Assembly: GCF_030272615.1 (NCBI RefSeq) | Contig: NC_081406.1 | Span: 472,184,400-472,248,399, forward strand | DNA from: Cryptomeria japonica | Taxonomy: Eukaryota; Streptophyta; Pinopsida; Cupressales; Cupressaceae | DNA length: 64,000 nt | Direction: 5' to 3' | Shown here: in pieces, positions 23,734-34,930 of the stretch | Position numbering within the stretch: position 1 is the stretch's first letter | Layout of the letters: every line of letters begins with the position of its first letter | Notes under the pieces: generated by a model | The model's input: only the letters and a program-made list of their open reading frames with translations | Database searches by the model: none | Told to the model about the DNA's origin: nothing | Program-made: the position numbers and the translations under genes

Positions 23734-25011
23734 TTAGTTTGCCGGTTCTGATATTTCCACACTAGGTGCAGAAACTGGTTCCTCTTCCAACATTATTGGT
23801 TTCTTCTTCCATGTTTTCTTCATGTCTCCTTGAACTTTTTCAACATCTATTTCTCCTTCTTGAGTAACCGGTATATCATCAGATATGTTTTTTTTGCTTC
23901 TACAGAATCTTGCAATGTGACCCGATTTGTTGCAGTGATAGAAAACAAGTCCAGGTGCTCTCCAATGTCCATTGTACATATTTCTATTCTTCCTTTTGCA
24001 TGTTGCAGCAGTGTGACCATGACCATGATAGATCATACAACTTTCTCTCCATCTGGTTGCTGCTTGATGACCACCGCTTCTTGACTGATGATTGAAGACA
24101 TTAAACCGGTTGTGGTTCCAGTTCATAAAAGGTTCAGGACTAGTTCCTTGGGTCCTCTGAGGGTATCTTCCAGTGTTATCCATTACAGACCTACATTCAA
24201 ATGCTCTATGCCCAAACTTGTTGCATGCATAACAATGACCATTGAACTTATTGGATCTAGGTACATTGTTGATAAAATAAGGAAAATTATTGTAGGCTTT
24301 GCTCCTACATACATTGGCAGTGTGCCCTTCTTTAAGATAGTTAAAGCAAACAGGTTTGAATTTTTGCTTACCTTTTCCTTTGAGTGTTGGTTGCTTCTTT
24401 GATGCTTCAACATTTGTTCCTGAGGATTCTCCTTCCTCATATCTAGAAAAACCAAGACCAATGGTATTCTTTGCCGGTCTAGATGACTCAAGCTTTTGCT
24501 CTAGCTTGATAGTACTTTTGCCAAACTTAGCAAGTATTTCCTTTGACTCAAAGAGTTCTTTGGAAATAGCAGTGTTTGTCTCCATTAGACTTGCATTTTC
24601 TAAGATGGCTATGTTCAGTTCTCCTTGCATGTCTTCTTTTTCCATTCTACTCTCATGAAGGCAAGCAGTCAGTGCACTAATCTCTTGTTTCAACTTAGAG
24701 ATCTCATGATCTCTATCCTTTATCCGATCTTCAGCTTTTCTTCAGTTCTCAAGCTCTTGACTAAACCTAATAGTCAGTCCTTCCAACTCCTTTCTCAGAT
24801 TGGAGTTTGAATCATTCAGCTTATTTACTTCAGCAATCATGGCTTCCATGTTAGCTTCATCTTCAGAACTACTTTTAGATAGTTCCATCAGCTTTTCTGC
24901 ATGTTCTCTCCTTTTTGCTTGAGATGCCTTGTATTTGACCATAAGATCATCATAGGCTTGCTCAGACTTAGTGAGTCATTGAGTAAGTTCCCTCATGGTG
25001 TATTCCCCCAT
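23734..25011 (-). pseudogene. S1 ORF1: gag-derived coiled coil with four zinc-knuckle-like motifs
   Basis: The ATG at 25011 (MGEYTM) starts about 40 bases after the primer binding site. Stops at codon 12 and at 24742 interrupt a frame that otherwise runs to 23734. The first ~150 residues form heptad-rich coiled coil (LNDSNSNLRKELEGL, LKQEISALTACLHESR). Four knuckle-like motifs follow: CFNYLKEGHTANVC, CYACNKFGHRAFEC, CMIYHGHGHTAATC and FYHCNKSGHIARFC. Only the second is a full CCHC; each of the others lacks one cysteine. The N-terminal gag domain seen in C1 (KFSKENYTLW) is absent, so this is the distal half of a Sirevirus-type gag. It probably bound RNA or packaged with a helper. Confidence 0.8.
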
Positions 25012-25047
25012 ATCTCTTTCCAAGTGGTTAAACTTATAGAAAGGTAG

Positions 25048-25061
25048 GCTCTGATACCAAT
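25048..25061 (-). other. Primer binding site of S1 (initiator-Met type)
   Basis: The minus strand reads TTGGTATCAGAGCC directly after the LTR end, an exact match to the common initiator-tRNA-Met complementary site of copia elements. Confidence 0.92.
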
Positions 25062-26196
25062 TAATGAATACTAAGAGGGGGGGGGTGAATTGGTATGCCA
25101 AAAATCTCTACATTAAAACACTTACACAGTCTAAAGATAAATTGGTAAAGCAGTCTAACAGTCAAACCGGTTACCACACATGCAAACCAAAATGCGAATA
25201 AAGCATTCACCCACAAAAGCAATACATCCATAACACAAGATATTTAACATGGAACCCCAACTGGGAAAAACCACGGTGAGATGGAACTCACAAGTCACTA
25301 TTTACAGAACAGAAACCAGACTGGTTAAGGTCTTACAATGTTCTTCACCAGAATAGATCCTGTTAAGAATCTCAATCTCTATTAGGAGATAAGTCTGATT
25401 AAAGACTACCTTGTTAGAGGATTTTAGATTCACATGTGTGAACCACCTTGTTAGAGGATTTTACAAAGACTTTGAGGCCTACCCGGTTAAGGGCTACAGA
25501 CTTGTCAAAGATGTGAGTAATCAACAAGTGTTTGATCTATCTAATAGCACACACTGCTTGGTTAGATCCAGTATTGCTCACAATAATTGCATTCCAGCAT
25601 TACTTCAGTCTTCTCTCTCTCTCTCACAGTTACAACTTGATCTTCTCAGATAAGATTGTTCTCAACTTCCATCTTAAACCCTAGCTCAACATTAACCCTT
25701 TCAGCAACAACTTAAAACCCTAGACATGATGTCCTTTTAAAGGAATCTAATTTCATGTCGGTCCAATAGGATTACATTACAATTTCCTAGGTTCAATGCA
25801 TCTAGATGTACTCAGTAACAAGACACAAAAAGCACCATCAAACAATCAGTGGATTGGTAACTCATTACAAAATGCCGGTTGGTAACTCATCACAGAGTAT
25901 TACTGGTTCATACAAAATACCGGTTGCCAGTTTGATAAAAATGAAGACTGGTAAGAATGTGTTGTGCCTCTTTGCTCCCTCGTACCACTTGTGATCTACG
26001 AACCGCTTGGGGTCAACATGCCGCTTCAGACCGAGAAACACATTTTGCAAAATCACCACTAGTCTAAAGACTAGTATACAACATACCAGTTGGAACAAAT
26101 ACTGGTTGAGCACAAGCTCATACATATAAAGGGGATCTCCATACAAGTGTGTGTCCATCAATGACAATCACAACATAAACAACAAAAATGCCAACA
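25062..26196 (-). repeat. S1 5' LTR
   Basis: This 1135-bp partner of 18355-19546 has the same ends (minus strand TGTTGGC start at 26196) and the same ACCGGT motifs. The differences are mainly the (CT)n tract, a lost ~14-base duplication containing gaccggttaagg, and scattered transitions. Confidence 0.9.
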
Positions 26197-26201
26197 ACAT
26201 C

Positions 26202-26810
26202 AATCTTTGGCATACTGTTATAATAGTTGCTCAATTCAAAGGTAGTCAACTTACCGATCAGGGAGTAAAGTGTAACATTAACTGTTCCCAAAGATTTGAG
26301 TTCCTGAATTGCAGAAACCCTTATGTTATATTATGGTAGCAAGGTTCTCAAGATTTTGCTGACCACATCATCTTCATCAAGTTTTCCTCCAACATATTTG
26401 ATGGAATTTACCACATCCTTTATTATTTTGTTGTACTATTCTATATTCTCTCATTCTTGCATCCTCATCTCGTCAAATTTGCCTCTCTAACTGTCCACCT
26501 TATCCTTGTGTACATGAGGATATCCTCCATAAATAGTCTTTAGCTTTTTCCACATCTCATAGGTTGTTTTCAAATCTTGAATCTCTGCATACTAGTTATC
26601 AGATAGAGTACTAGCAATCACCTCCATAGTTGTGATGTTATCTTGCTTCTCTTTGATCTGATCTGCAATGAGACCCCATGTAGGTTCATTGTACTCTATG
26701 ATTACATGATTCCAATATTGATCTCCCAGGGTTCTTATGTAGAGCTTCATTCTACCACACCATAATGTGTAATTCTCCTTAGAGAACTTGGGGCCTTCCT
26801 TTTGTATCAT
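26202..26810 (-). pseudogene. gag: C1 gag N-terminal half
   Basis: The ATG at 26810 follows the primer binding site by about 50 bases and opens MIQKEGPKFSKENYTLWCGRM, the DUF4219/UBN2-type start of copia gag. A stop at about 26592 and others interrupt the rest. The segment ends with YYNSMPKID at the S1 insertion site and continues in frame at 18349. This links the two parts of C1. Confidence 0.87.
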
Positions 26811-26858
26811 ATTGGATCTTTCCTTAAGTTGTTAAGCTCTTCTAAATCTAAGGACTAG

Positions 26859-26872
26859 GGCTTTGATACCAA
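26859..26872 (-). other. Primer binding site of C1
   Basis: The minus strand reads TTGGTATCAAAGCCC just after the LTR end. One base differs from the TGGTATCAGAGC consensus of the initiator-Met site. Confidence 0.85.
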
Positions 26873-26873
26873 T

Positions 26874-28425
26874 TGTCAGTCCCAACCGGTGCTAAGAGGG
26901 GAGGGACGAATCAACACTATACCAATTTTACCATATTTAACCTTAATCCAAGTTTCTATTCAAACTTAATACTTACCAATATAAGCAGCATTAATAAGAA
27001 ACATGCACACATAAAATTAAACACACCTGACTACCAAGATTTATCACGTGGAAACCCAAATGGGAGAAAACCATGGTGTGAGTAGAAACTCACAAAATCT
27101 GCACTCTTTTGGAGTATGCTCGGTGAGGAGCCATCCCTGTTAGGAGATTACAAAGACACTGTTAGGTGCCACCCGATTAAGGGATTTTATTTAAGGCCTG
27201 TTAGAACCTTTACCCTATAGAGGTAGCCTTGTTAAAGGACCTAGGATCATCAATTAAGATGTCACCTAGTTAAGGGATTTTACAAAGGGATATGTTAAAG
27301 TCCACCTAGTTAAGGGATTTTGTTGTTGTAGTTATTAGAAAACAACAGAGAGAATGATTTGCTAAATAAGATACTTTTAGGTTAATCATATCCAATTGAA
27401 GCTCTTCGGTTTGACCACCGGTTACACTTGCTCTGCAATCTACTGGTGCTCTGCATTACACTTTCTCTGCACTCTATTGGTGCTCTGCATTCTTTCTCTA
27501 GTCTTCACACTATCTGAGCTCTACACACTCTCTTCACCACTCTGCTATTCACTTAGCAATTCTGTACTCTTCTCCCCTTGCTGGATTGCCTCTCTTCAAA
27601 ATTGCACTTAGCAATTTTACGATTAAAACTTTTTGGTTTTTGCCAAAACCTTTATACCATGTTTTTCCAACACATACCTGTTGATTCCTAAATGAGTTTA
27701 CACCTAACACTCAGTAGATCTGAAATTAAAATCTTCCCAAATCTTCCCGCACTTTCTCTGCGCATAGTCCATCAATATCGCCAACAACTCATCTTTATCT
27801 ACCACTACAACTCATAATTTCACCAACCTCTGGGTCATGTTCTGTCTTTTTCATGCGAACCGGAAAATCTGAACAAATCTCACCTTAACTAGTTGTTAAC
27901 TATTGTATACTTCACTAGTAGTTCATTTTGATGATATCTCACCATGACTGACTCACCTTTGGTCATCACATCCATCTTACTCGTCACTGCTCCGAGATTC
28001 TCGCATTCTTCAACCTATATCATCGGTGTAACTCTTCATATTTTTCCACCGGTCACTGATCATCAAGAAGACTGATCACCTATCTATCTAGAGTATTCTG
28101 GTTGTACATAAGACTACTAAACTACACTCTAAGTCACCTCCTATGACTGCATCATCATTTCAATTGCCAGTTTAAGAAACTGATCTCAACATCGATCGAA
28201 TGCTTGACTGACTTGTCAGCTACTCTGTTTATCCTTCAACCAATTAGTCTTCGACCAAAATGCCAATAATGCATATCATGGAAGAACTGAATCCTCCATA
28301 TTGTTTTCAACCATGAGTAAACCATTGTGTTTTACCACACTTCCTTGCCTATGAGCTTGGCCTTATTCACCGGTAAGTGTTAGTCATCAATGACAATACT
28401 CACTGATGAGTCGGTTGTTCCAACA
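26874..28425 (-). repeat. C1 5' LTR
   Basis: On the plus strand the block opens tgtcagtccc and closes ttccaaca, so the minus-strand LTR has TG...CA ends (TGTTGGAACA to GGGACTGACA). It is 1552 bp. It carries repeated ttaagggatttt blocks (27178-27320) and a gtggaaacccaaatggga-type block (27048-27080) also found in the S1 and S3 LTRs. The outer boundary rests on the terminal sequence alone, because the other LTR is outside the window. Confidence 0.78.
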
Positions 28426-28486
28426 ATTTCATTGTTGGGACATTTCTATAATATGAGTGAAATGTATGTGTTAAAGGAGAAAATAT

Positions 28487-28487
<1 letters not shown>

Positions 28488-28526
<39 letters not shown>
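28488..28526. repeat. (TA)n microsatellite
   Basis: About 19 uninterrupted AT units. Confidence 0.95.
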
Positions 28527-28528
<2 letters not shown>

Positions 28529-30153
28529 TTATACGAAAAACAATACATATGTATATGTTTGTGCAATGCCCTTCCCCGATTCATCCTTATGATAGGTTAT
28601 GATAGATACTTATGGACTTATTTGTGTTCTTGATACTCATTGCTTCTTTTTTCACTCTTTATATTGATATTCTCTTTGATATTAGTGGATTCATTATGAT
28701 TACTATGATGATGTTGATTCTATACTCTGGATTAATTATTGAAGTTAGGTCATGATTAGATTCATATTGTTTCAATATTTAGGAGATGTGGCTCATCTTT
28801 ATTTCTTATGATGATTTATCTTGTGCTAACCCTAATTTAGTGTCTACATTAGACATAGATGATGTTGATGCCATTTATCATATTATATATTTTCTATGAC
28901 ATCTTACTATTGTGGATGTGAAATGGACGATGTCACATCACTCATATTTGAGTTGGGTGTGATGTTGTGAATCCCTTTCACCTGCTTGTGTATCTTATAT
29001 TTATATATGTGTTGTGAATAAACACTTGGTGTTATGCAAGATGAAGGTACTAAACATTGACTTCACCTAGTCTCATAGGTTTGAGCATGCCTTTAATGCC
29101 AATGGCAGTTGATCAGAGGTGGTATTAAGACCCTACCATATCTTAACCCTAGTCAATGTCCTATGTGAGTTCCAGTAGCCTTGGCTAGAGTCATCTTGTT
29201 AGGTTTTATGTGGTTTTAGGTATGATGTATTTTATTTTATTTAATTATTGATTTGATGTCATTAGTTGTGGTGATTAATAAATATATTATAATGTATAGC
29301 CCTATGTGTGAGTAATTAATTATTCATGTGGGAATATTATAAGTCTCATATTATTGTATTGATATTATTTTGTGGATTATAATATATTAGTATTTTTATT
29401 TGGTGGGAATGATTTATGATTTATTAATTATTATTTAATTTTTATTTGGGAGTTGTGATTAGTAATGGTTTTAATTACCTTTTTATTTCAATTATTGAAT
29501 GGGAGTGATTAAGTATTCGAATAAGGGGTTGCTAATTGGGTCCTTAGTGCAAGAGGAAAGTTTTATTTTCATTTGAGTTTTCATTTTTGGGGGTTGAGGG
29601 TGATTTTTGGAAGGCATGGAAGGTGGTTTTAAAAATTGGATAGGTTGTTTTGATCACAAAAGGGTTTTATGGATTTTATTTTTAAGACTTTCATTACATT
29701 TGAGAATTTATTTTTGAAGGCTTTCTAGTTCATGTTGATTTGTTGTTCATGTGGAGGTTGTGTGTCTTCAATTTCATAGTCCATTCCTTATTTTCTAGGT
29801 TGGAGTTCTTGTTTTTCCCATGTTTAATGTACTTTTTCTTAAATAAAATGAAAAAAAAATTTATTTTTGTTTTTATAGAGTTTTAACTGTTTTGGAAAAT
29901 TTCTAGGTTCTCATTTTGTTATTTTGTTGAATGGTCATTTCAAGTGCTCTTGTTTTTGTTGTTTAAAGGGGTTGCTTTTGGTGTTTTTAGTCTTGGAATA
30001 TTTTTTCTTGTTATGGGTTGATCTAATTACATTTATGAGTAGGAAAATCAGCCATCTGAAACAGGTAAATGTTAGATTTCTCATTTTTAGTGGTTTGGTA
30101 GTTGAGATTTGAGCCCGAAAACCCTGGGTCATAGTCTTGCTTCCATCTCAAAT

Positions 30154-30275
30154 GCCCTAAAACAGAGTGAAAATGCACCACTTTATGATGTATATGTGCA
30201 ATTTAATGATGTATATGTGCCACTTTATGACTCATGCACCAATTTAGGTGAAAAATGTACTAATTCACTATTTTT
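30154..30275 (+). repeat. Loose ~21-bp motif array
   Basis: Variants of TGCACCACTTTATGA begin at about 30154, 30174, 30197, 30218, 30235 and 30256, with spacings of 20, 23, 21, 17 and 21. It resembles the phased arrays of G1 and G2 but is less regular, and two adjacent units (gatgtatatgtg) are near-identical. Confidence 0.45.
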
Positions 30276-31145
30276 GCTTTCTAGATTAGTTTTGGGAGTC
30301 TGAGTCAGCCCAAGTCGATCCAAAGGCTTGGTTTTGGTTTTGTAACTCTTTGTTATAATTTTATAGATCCTATATGTTTATTTGTGAAGGTTTCATGTGT
30401 CTTCTTTTAGTTTCATGTGTTTGATCACTGATTCTACATTTATGAAGATGTTTTGAGAGCATTTGGTGTAAGGAAAGATTTGTGGATCAGAAGTGATGTT
30501 ATGGTTCAGATTGTGTTATGGAACCAATGATTTGTGATTCTATGATGTTTCATGTTATAATATATGTACTTTTGGATTTGGATTGGTTTTTATAGGCTTT
30601 ATCCCATGCTTTGATGTTAAAGAATCAGTGGCTATGTATATGTTGTCAATTCATGACTTAATCCCTTTGTTGATTGGGTTTTTATGAAAGTCCTATTTCT
30701 ATTTATGAGTTTTTTACCTATGAGACGTGGTTGTGCTAATTCATTATGTGAACCTTGGATGTTATAATATTTTGTTCATCCTCTTTCTTTACCTTACGTT
30801 TTAGGAGCATATTAGGGGGAGTGGCTCTCAAGTGGGTGTCGGGGCCCTCAAGTGGCTACCAGGGAATCTCACTGAGAGTTGGTTAATCAAGTGAGAACAT
30901 TAAATTAAATAAATTGGGTTTGGTTGAATACACTATAATAAGATAATTGTTGGTTCCCCAGGAATGCCTCATGTGTTTGTATAGACAGAGGATGAGATCT
31001 CATGGGTTGGGGTGCTCATTTAGACTCGGGATGAGATTGGGATGGCTTCTATGTCAGATCAAACTTCCTTACCTCCATGGAAGGATTATGTGATTCTAAA
31101 TGTGCATCGAATGGGTGTTGGGGTATGGAGTTTGGAGAGGGTCAG

Positions 31146-31835
31146 TGATGTAGGAGTACCAATCTAGTTCTTACCAGTTGAGCAGTTTTCAGTGGAATTG
31201 CTTGAGATCATGGTATTTCTTCTTATTTGAGTGTTTAGCATTGTGGTTTTGGGTTTATTCCCTTGTGTTCATGGTTTTTGTCATGTTCAATTTTCATGGC
31301 ATTTGGATTTAATCTCGGTGAGTTATCTATTCCAATATTGGGCTGGTTGATATGTTCTTACCAGTTATTCTAGCGGTATGTTGAGCGAAGTTGGATCGGG
31401 TTGCAATTGATCTTCGTGAATTGAGGATCATGAATTTATGTTTCTTGTGTTGTGTCTAATGTTCCCGGAGGACTGCACATTGTTTTATGCATTTTGGGAG
31501 TTTCTCTTAGTAATTGAGTTGACATGTTACCATTGTACGTTTTATGAACCAGTTGGTCTTTGGGCTGACTTGATTAAGTTGTAATTATTTATGGATGGTA
31601 TATATGAAGGTTTGCAAATAATTTCAGAGATAGAAGATAGAAGATCAAAGACAGAGTTTAGAGATCAAGCAAAGATGTAGATCCAATGAGATTCTGATCT
31701 GGTGGACTGAGGTCGGAAGGTTGAGGTCTGGATTAGGGTAGAACTGACAAACTGTTTCCAGAGGCCGCTCTGATATGTGGATGATCTACAGATCTTGTAA
31801 TTGTGTTGTAAGCATTGTTTGTATCCTAGACTACA
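31146..31835 (+). repeat. TRIM 5' LTR
   Basis: It opens TGATGTAGGAG and ends ctagactaca, directly before the primer-binding-site region. It aligns end to end with 32200-32886 at about 90 percent identity by eye. Confidence 0.85.
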
Positions 31836-32199
31836 CCAAATGGTATTAGAGTTGGTTTGTGAACTTGTTGTTGGATAGAGTACTAATTGTGCATTGATTG
31901 GTTTGAGAGAAAGTTGAGGCAACTTGTGGACTTGTTCAAATCATCGAGCATGAGATAGGGCAAGGTTTGCAGGTAGATCGCCGATCCTAAAGCTTGAGTT
32001 TGAGGCAGTTAGTGGGTGGAGACTTGAATAGATTGCCGATTGAGGCAGGCTGCAGTTTGGACCGGTAGATCATCGTGGAGAGGTAACTGGAAGCTGTAGA
32101 TAGATCATCGAACCCCCTGAGGTAGTTACAAGTACCTACTGACAGATCACTGAGCTAGATCAAGTGATGGGACTCACTTTTCAATTAACCCTGAGAGTC

Positions 32200-32886
32200 T
32201 GATGTAGGAGCATCGGTCTAGTTCTTATCGGTTGAGAATTTTTTAGTGGAATTGCTTGAGATTGTGGCATTTCTTCTTATTTGAGTGTTTATCATTGTGG
32301 TTTTGGGTTTATTCCCTTGTGTTCATGGTCTTTGTCATGTTCAAGTTCATGGCATTTGCATTTAATCTCAGTGAGTTATCAACTCCAGTATTGGCCCAGT
32401 TGATATGTTCTTATCGGTTATTCTGGTAGTATGTTGAGCGAAGTTGGATCGGGTTGCGGTTGATCTCCATGACTTGAGGATCATGGATTTTTGTTTCTTG
32501 TGTCATGTCCAATGTTCTCGGAGGACCACACATTTTTTTATGCATTTTGGGAGTTTCTCTTAGTAATTGAGTCGATATGTTACCACTATACATTTCATGA
32601 ACCGGTTGGTCTTTGGGCTGACTTGATTAAGTTGTAATTATTTATGGACGACATATATGAAGGTTTGTGAATCATTTGAGAGATAGAAGATAGAAGATCG
32701 AAGATAGAGTTTAGAGATCAAGTGAAGATGTAGATTCGATGAGATTCTGATCTGATGGACTGAGGTCAGAAGGCTAAGGTCTGGATTAGGGTAGAACTGA
32801 CAGACTATTTCCGGAGGCCAATCTGATATGTGGATGATCTACAGATCTTGAAATTGTGTTGTAAGCATTGTTTGTATCATGGACCA
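32200..32886 (+). repeat. TRIM 3' LTR
   Basis: Partner of 31146-31835, ending catggacca. The next base starts the TG of the LTR-like block 32887-34367, so the two elements abut exactly. I see no purine-rich tract at 32180-32199, so the plus-strand primer has decayed. Confidence 0.85.
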
Positions 32887-34367
32887 TGATCCAACATCTG
32901 GCATTTGTAATTCCTCATACTATAATAATATTTATTCATACTATTGTAGATCAGGAAATTGAAAATCATTAAAACAATAGCAATTAGGACAACCACAAAA
33001 CCTAAAGCTGCTATGAAAGTAATCCCAATCCAATCAATGAAGACATAAAGACAAGATATTCAAATCAAATGAAATTGAAGCAAACTGACGCAGATATCTC
33101 CTTCATGTGGCTCCATTGTTCTTCTTTCACCTTCAAATTTGATGTTGATCTCACCTACAAGTGCAAAATGCAAGTAGAAAGCAAGTTGCTGAGAGATGAA
33201 ATTCGCAGCATAAGGCTACTCGAAAATGTGATTGAGCTATTGATTGATTGAAGAAAATCATCCAATTTATAGACAAATTGGAGAGAGGACAAGATTAGCA
33301 TGAAGAGATTTGAAAGGAAATTCAAATCAAGAATGGCAAAATTATGACAAATGTATGACAATTTGCTATGCAAGGTGTATGACAAATAATGCACAAATTA
33401 TGGCAAGTTGCTATGCAAGATGTATGACAAATTATGACAAATTATGACAAGACTGAAATAGAAATTAGGAATTAGGAGAAATTAGCAAATTATAAAATTG
33501 AGGAAAAAGATGAAATAGAAATTAGGTGAATTAATTAATAGGTTTTCATCCATTAATTAATTCATGAAAGAGACCTAGGACTAAATAAATAGATTTATTT
33601 AACCCACAAAGAAGAAGAAAAGGATTAAATGAACAAATCATAAAACCCTAGAAATAAGAGGACAAGGAATTAGGTCAAGACAACAAGAAATTAATGTAGG
33701 TTCGATCATGATTCTAATTGAAAAAGGACCAATGTTGATAAATGATTGAGATTGGTTGACAAAAATCAATGACAAATTGACCAAGATTGACAAGGAGATC
33801 AAATTGATAGGCGCCAATTGACAAGGAACAATGACTAATTGATCCAAATTGACATGATTGTAAAGGACAAGGATCGATGACAAATCGATCGCAAAATGAC
33901 AAGGCTGACAAGGACAAGGATCGATGACGAATCAATTGCAAAATGATGAGATTGACAAGGACAAGGATCGATGACGAATCGATCGCAAAATGATGAGATT
34001 GACAAGTTGATAATCACAAATGATTAATAACAAGCTAAAGATGATTGAAAGATTGACAAGAGGACAAAACCCTAATTCTATCATCGATTAGGATTGACGA
34101 TGTCCAAAATGATGATAAATGACCACACACCATGATGCGACCGGATAAGATCGACCAAAATCATGACCGAAGATTGCTATCGACAAGACCTAATTCGAAA
34201 GCGAGAAAAATGAGGAATGCAGAAGAAGGACTCGATGCTCGCAAATGATAAAGACCAAGTGTGCAACATAGAAGAAATGTTAATGTGATGCAAGAACCCT
34301 AAAATAAGGCAATGTGCAAATGTTAAAGTATGACTCCACAAGTGTTGACCATTTTTAGATGTCTACA
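32887..34367 (-). repeat. Likely solo LTR, same style as the G1 and G2 LTRs
   Basis: The minus strand opens TGTAGACATCTAAAAATGG at 34367, much like the G2 LTR (TGTAGACACCTAAAAATG). A ctataaattgg TATA box lies at about 33262-33272. The proposed left end is tgatccaac at 32887, giving TG...CA ends and 1481 bp. No polypurine tract lies outside 34367 and no coding region adjoins, so a solo LTR is the simplest reading. It contains the 47-bp minisatellite at 33860-34000. Confidence 0.6.
33860..34000. repeat. 47-bp minisatellite, three copies
   Basis: Units at 33860-33906, 33907-33953 and 33954-34000 share gacaaggacaaggatcgatg and a gcaaaatga block. The last two differ at only about three bases. Each contains the palindromic core atcgat. 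Confidence 0.92.
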
Positions 34368-34930
34368 ACTATTTATTGGTTACATATTATGTGTTGTTAC
34401 CGGTTATTATTTCTACTATTTCCGGTGTTGTATTATCGGTTACCAGTATATCTTGCATGGTTTTTGTGTTAGGTTGCAAGGATGGGTTGTCCTTCACTGG
34501 ATCTCCCTACCTTGACTACACCAACCAGACTATACCATGGAAACCCTTTTTGATGGCATGTGATGACACTCTTCCCTATATGTAACCTATAACCTTAACC
34601 ATTGTGATTTGTGGAAGCCTCTGGTGACTTTGTATTTTGTAATTGAGCCTATGCCTTGTGGTGTTTTAGTTCTTATATGTATTTGTTACTTGTGTATATT
34701 TGTATTCTCTTGGATGTATAGGTGTTAGCCTAGGTCAAGTGTGTGTGTGTAGGATCTTATGTCATTCTTCGAAGCATTGGGGGTGGACCTTTTTGGTTCC
34801 ACATGATCAGGTGGTTGATGCCTTCTTCCATTTGGATGTCTTGTATTTGTTTGTGAACTTGTGGATGTTTCTTCTTCTCTTCAGTTCCAGTGCTATGGAT
34901 TTATGATGCAAATGTGTGCTCCTAAAATTA
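34368..34930. other. Unassigned stretch
   Basis: No ORF or repeat boundary is supported. A few ccggtt motifs at 34398-34445 recall copia LTRs, but no ends are visible. Confidence 0.35.

Larger units (their letters stand above)
18355..26196 (-). mobile_element. S1: Sirevirus-like non-autonomous LTR element without pol
   Basis: The two LTRs are 18355-19546 and 25062-26196. Imperfect 5-bp target duplications flank them (gcatc 18350-18354, acatc 26197-26201). On the minus strand the order is 5' LTR, initiator-Met primer binding site, ORF1 (coiled coil plus zinc knuckles), ORF2, polypurine tract, 3' LTR. The polypurine tract reads tgccaaagggggagat next to TGTTGGC, a combination typical of Sireviruses. 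No protease, integrase, RT or RNase H motif is present in the 5.5-kb interior. S1 would therefore need proteins from another element. Confidence 0.88.
16834..28425 (-). mobile_element. C1: Ty1/copia element, host of G1 and S1
   Basis: Read on the minus strand: LTR 28425-26874, initiator-Met-type primer binding site, gag N-terminus 26810-26202, [S1 insertion], gag C-terminus with zinc knuckle, protease, and integrase up to 16834, where G1 interrupts it. Removing S1 rejoins gag in frame, and the G1 boundary falls inside integrase, so both insertions are later than C1. The RT, RNase H and second LTR of C1 must lie left of the window. Confidence 0.9.
28426..31145. other. Unassigned AT-rich stretch
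   Basis: No coding region, LTR pair or terminal repeat could be supported. A (TA)n microsatellite lies at 28488-28526. A weakly phased ~21-bp motif array lies at 30154-30275. The segment around 30800-31100 (agggggagtggctctcaag) loosely resembles the leader of a Tat element, so part of this may be a decayed leader. Confidence 0.4.
31146..32886 (+). mobile_element. TRIM-like small LTR retrotransposon
   Basis: Two direct repeats of about 690 bp (31146-31835 and 32200-32886) flank only 364 bp. Both open TGATGTAGGAG and end in CA. Five bases after the first repeat, tggtattagagttgg (31841-31855) matches the initiator-Met primer binding site with two C-to-T changes. No coding capacity exists, which fits a terminal-repeat retrotransposon in miniature. 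No clear target duplication remains. Confidence 0.8.

Noticed and set aside
28426-31145. Host gene or non-coding RNA in the largest gap
   Set aside because: No ORF above background, no tRNA or rRNA motif and no splice-supported frame were visible.
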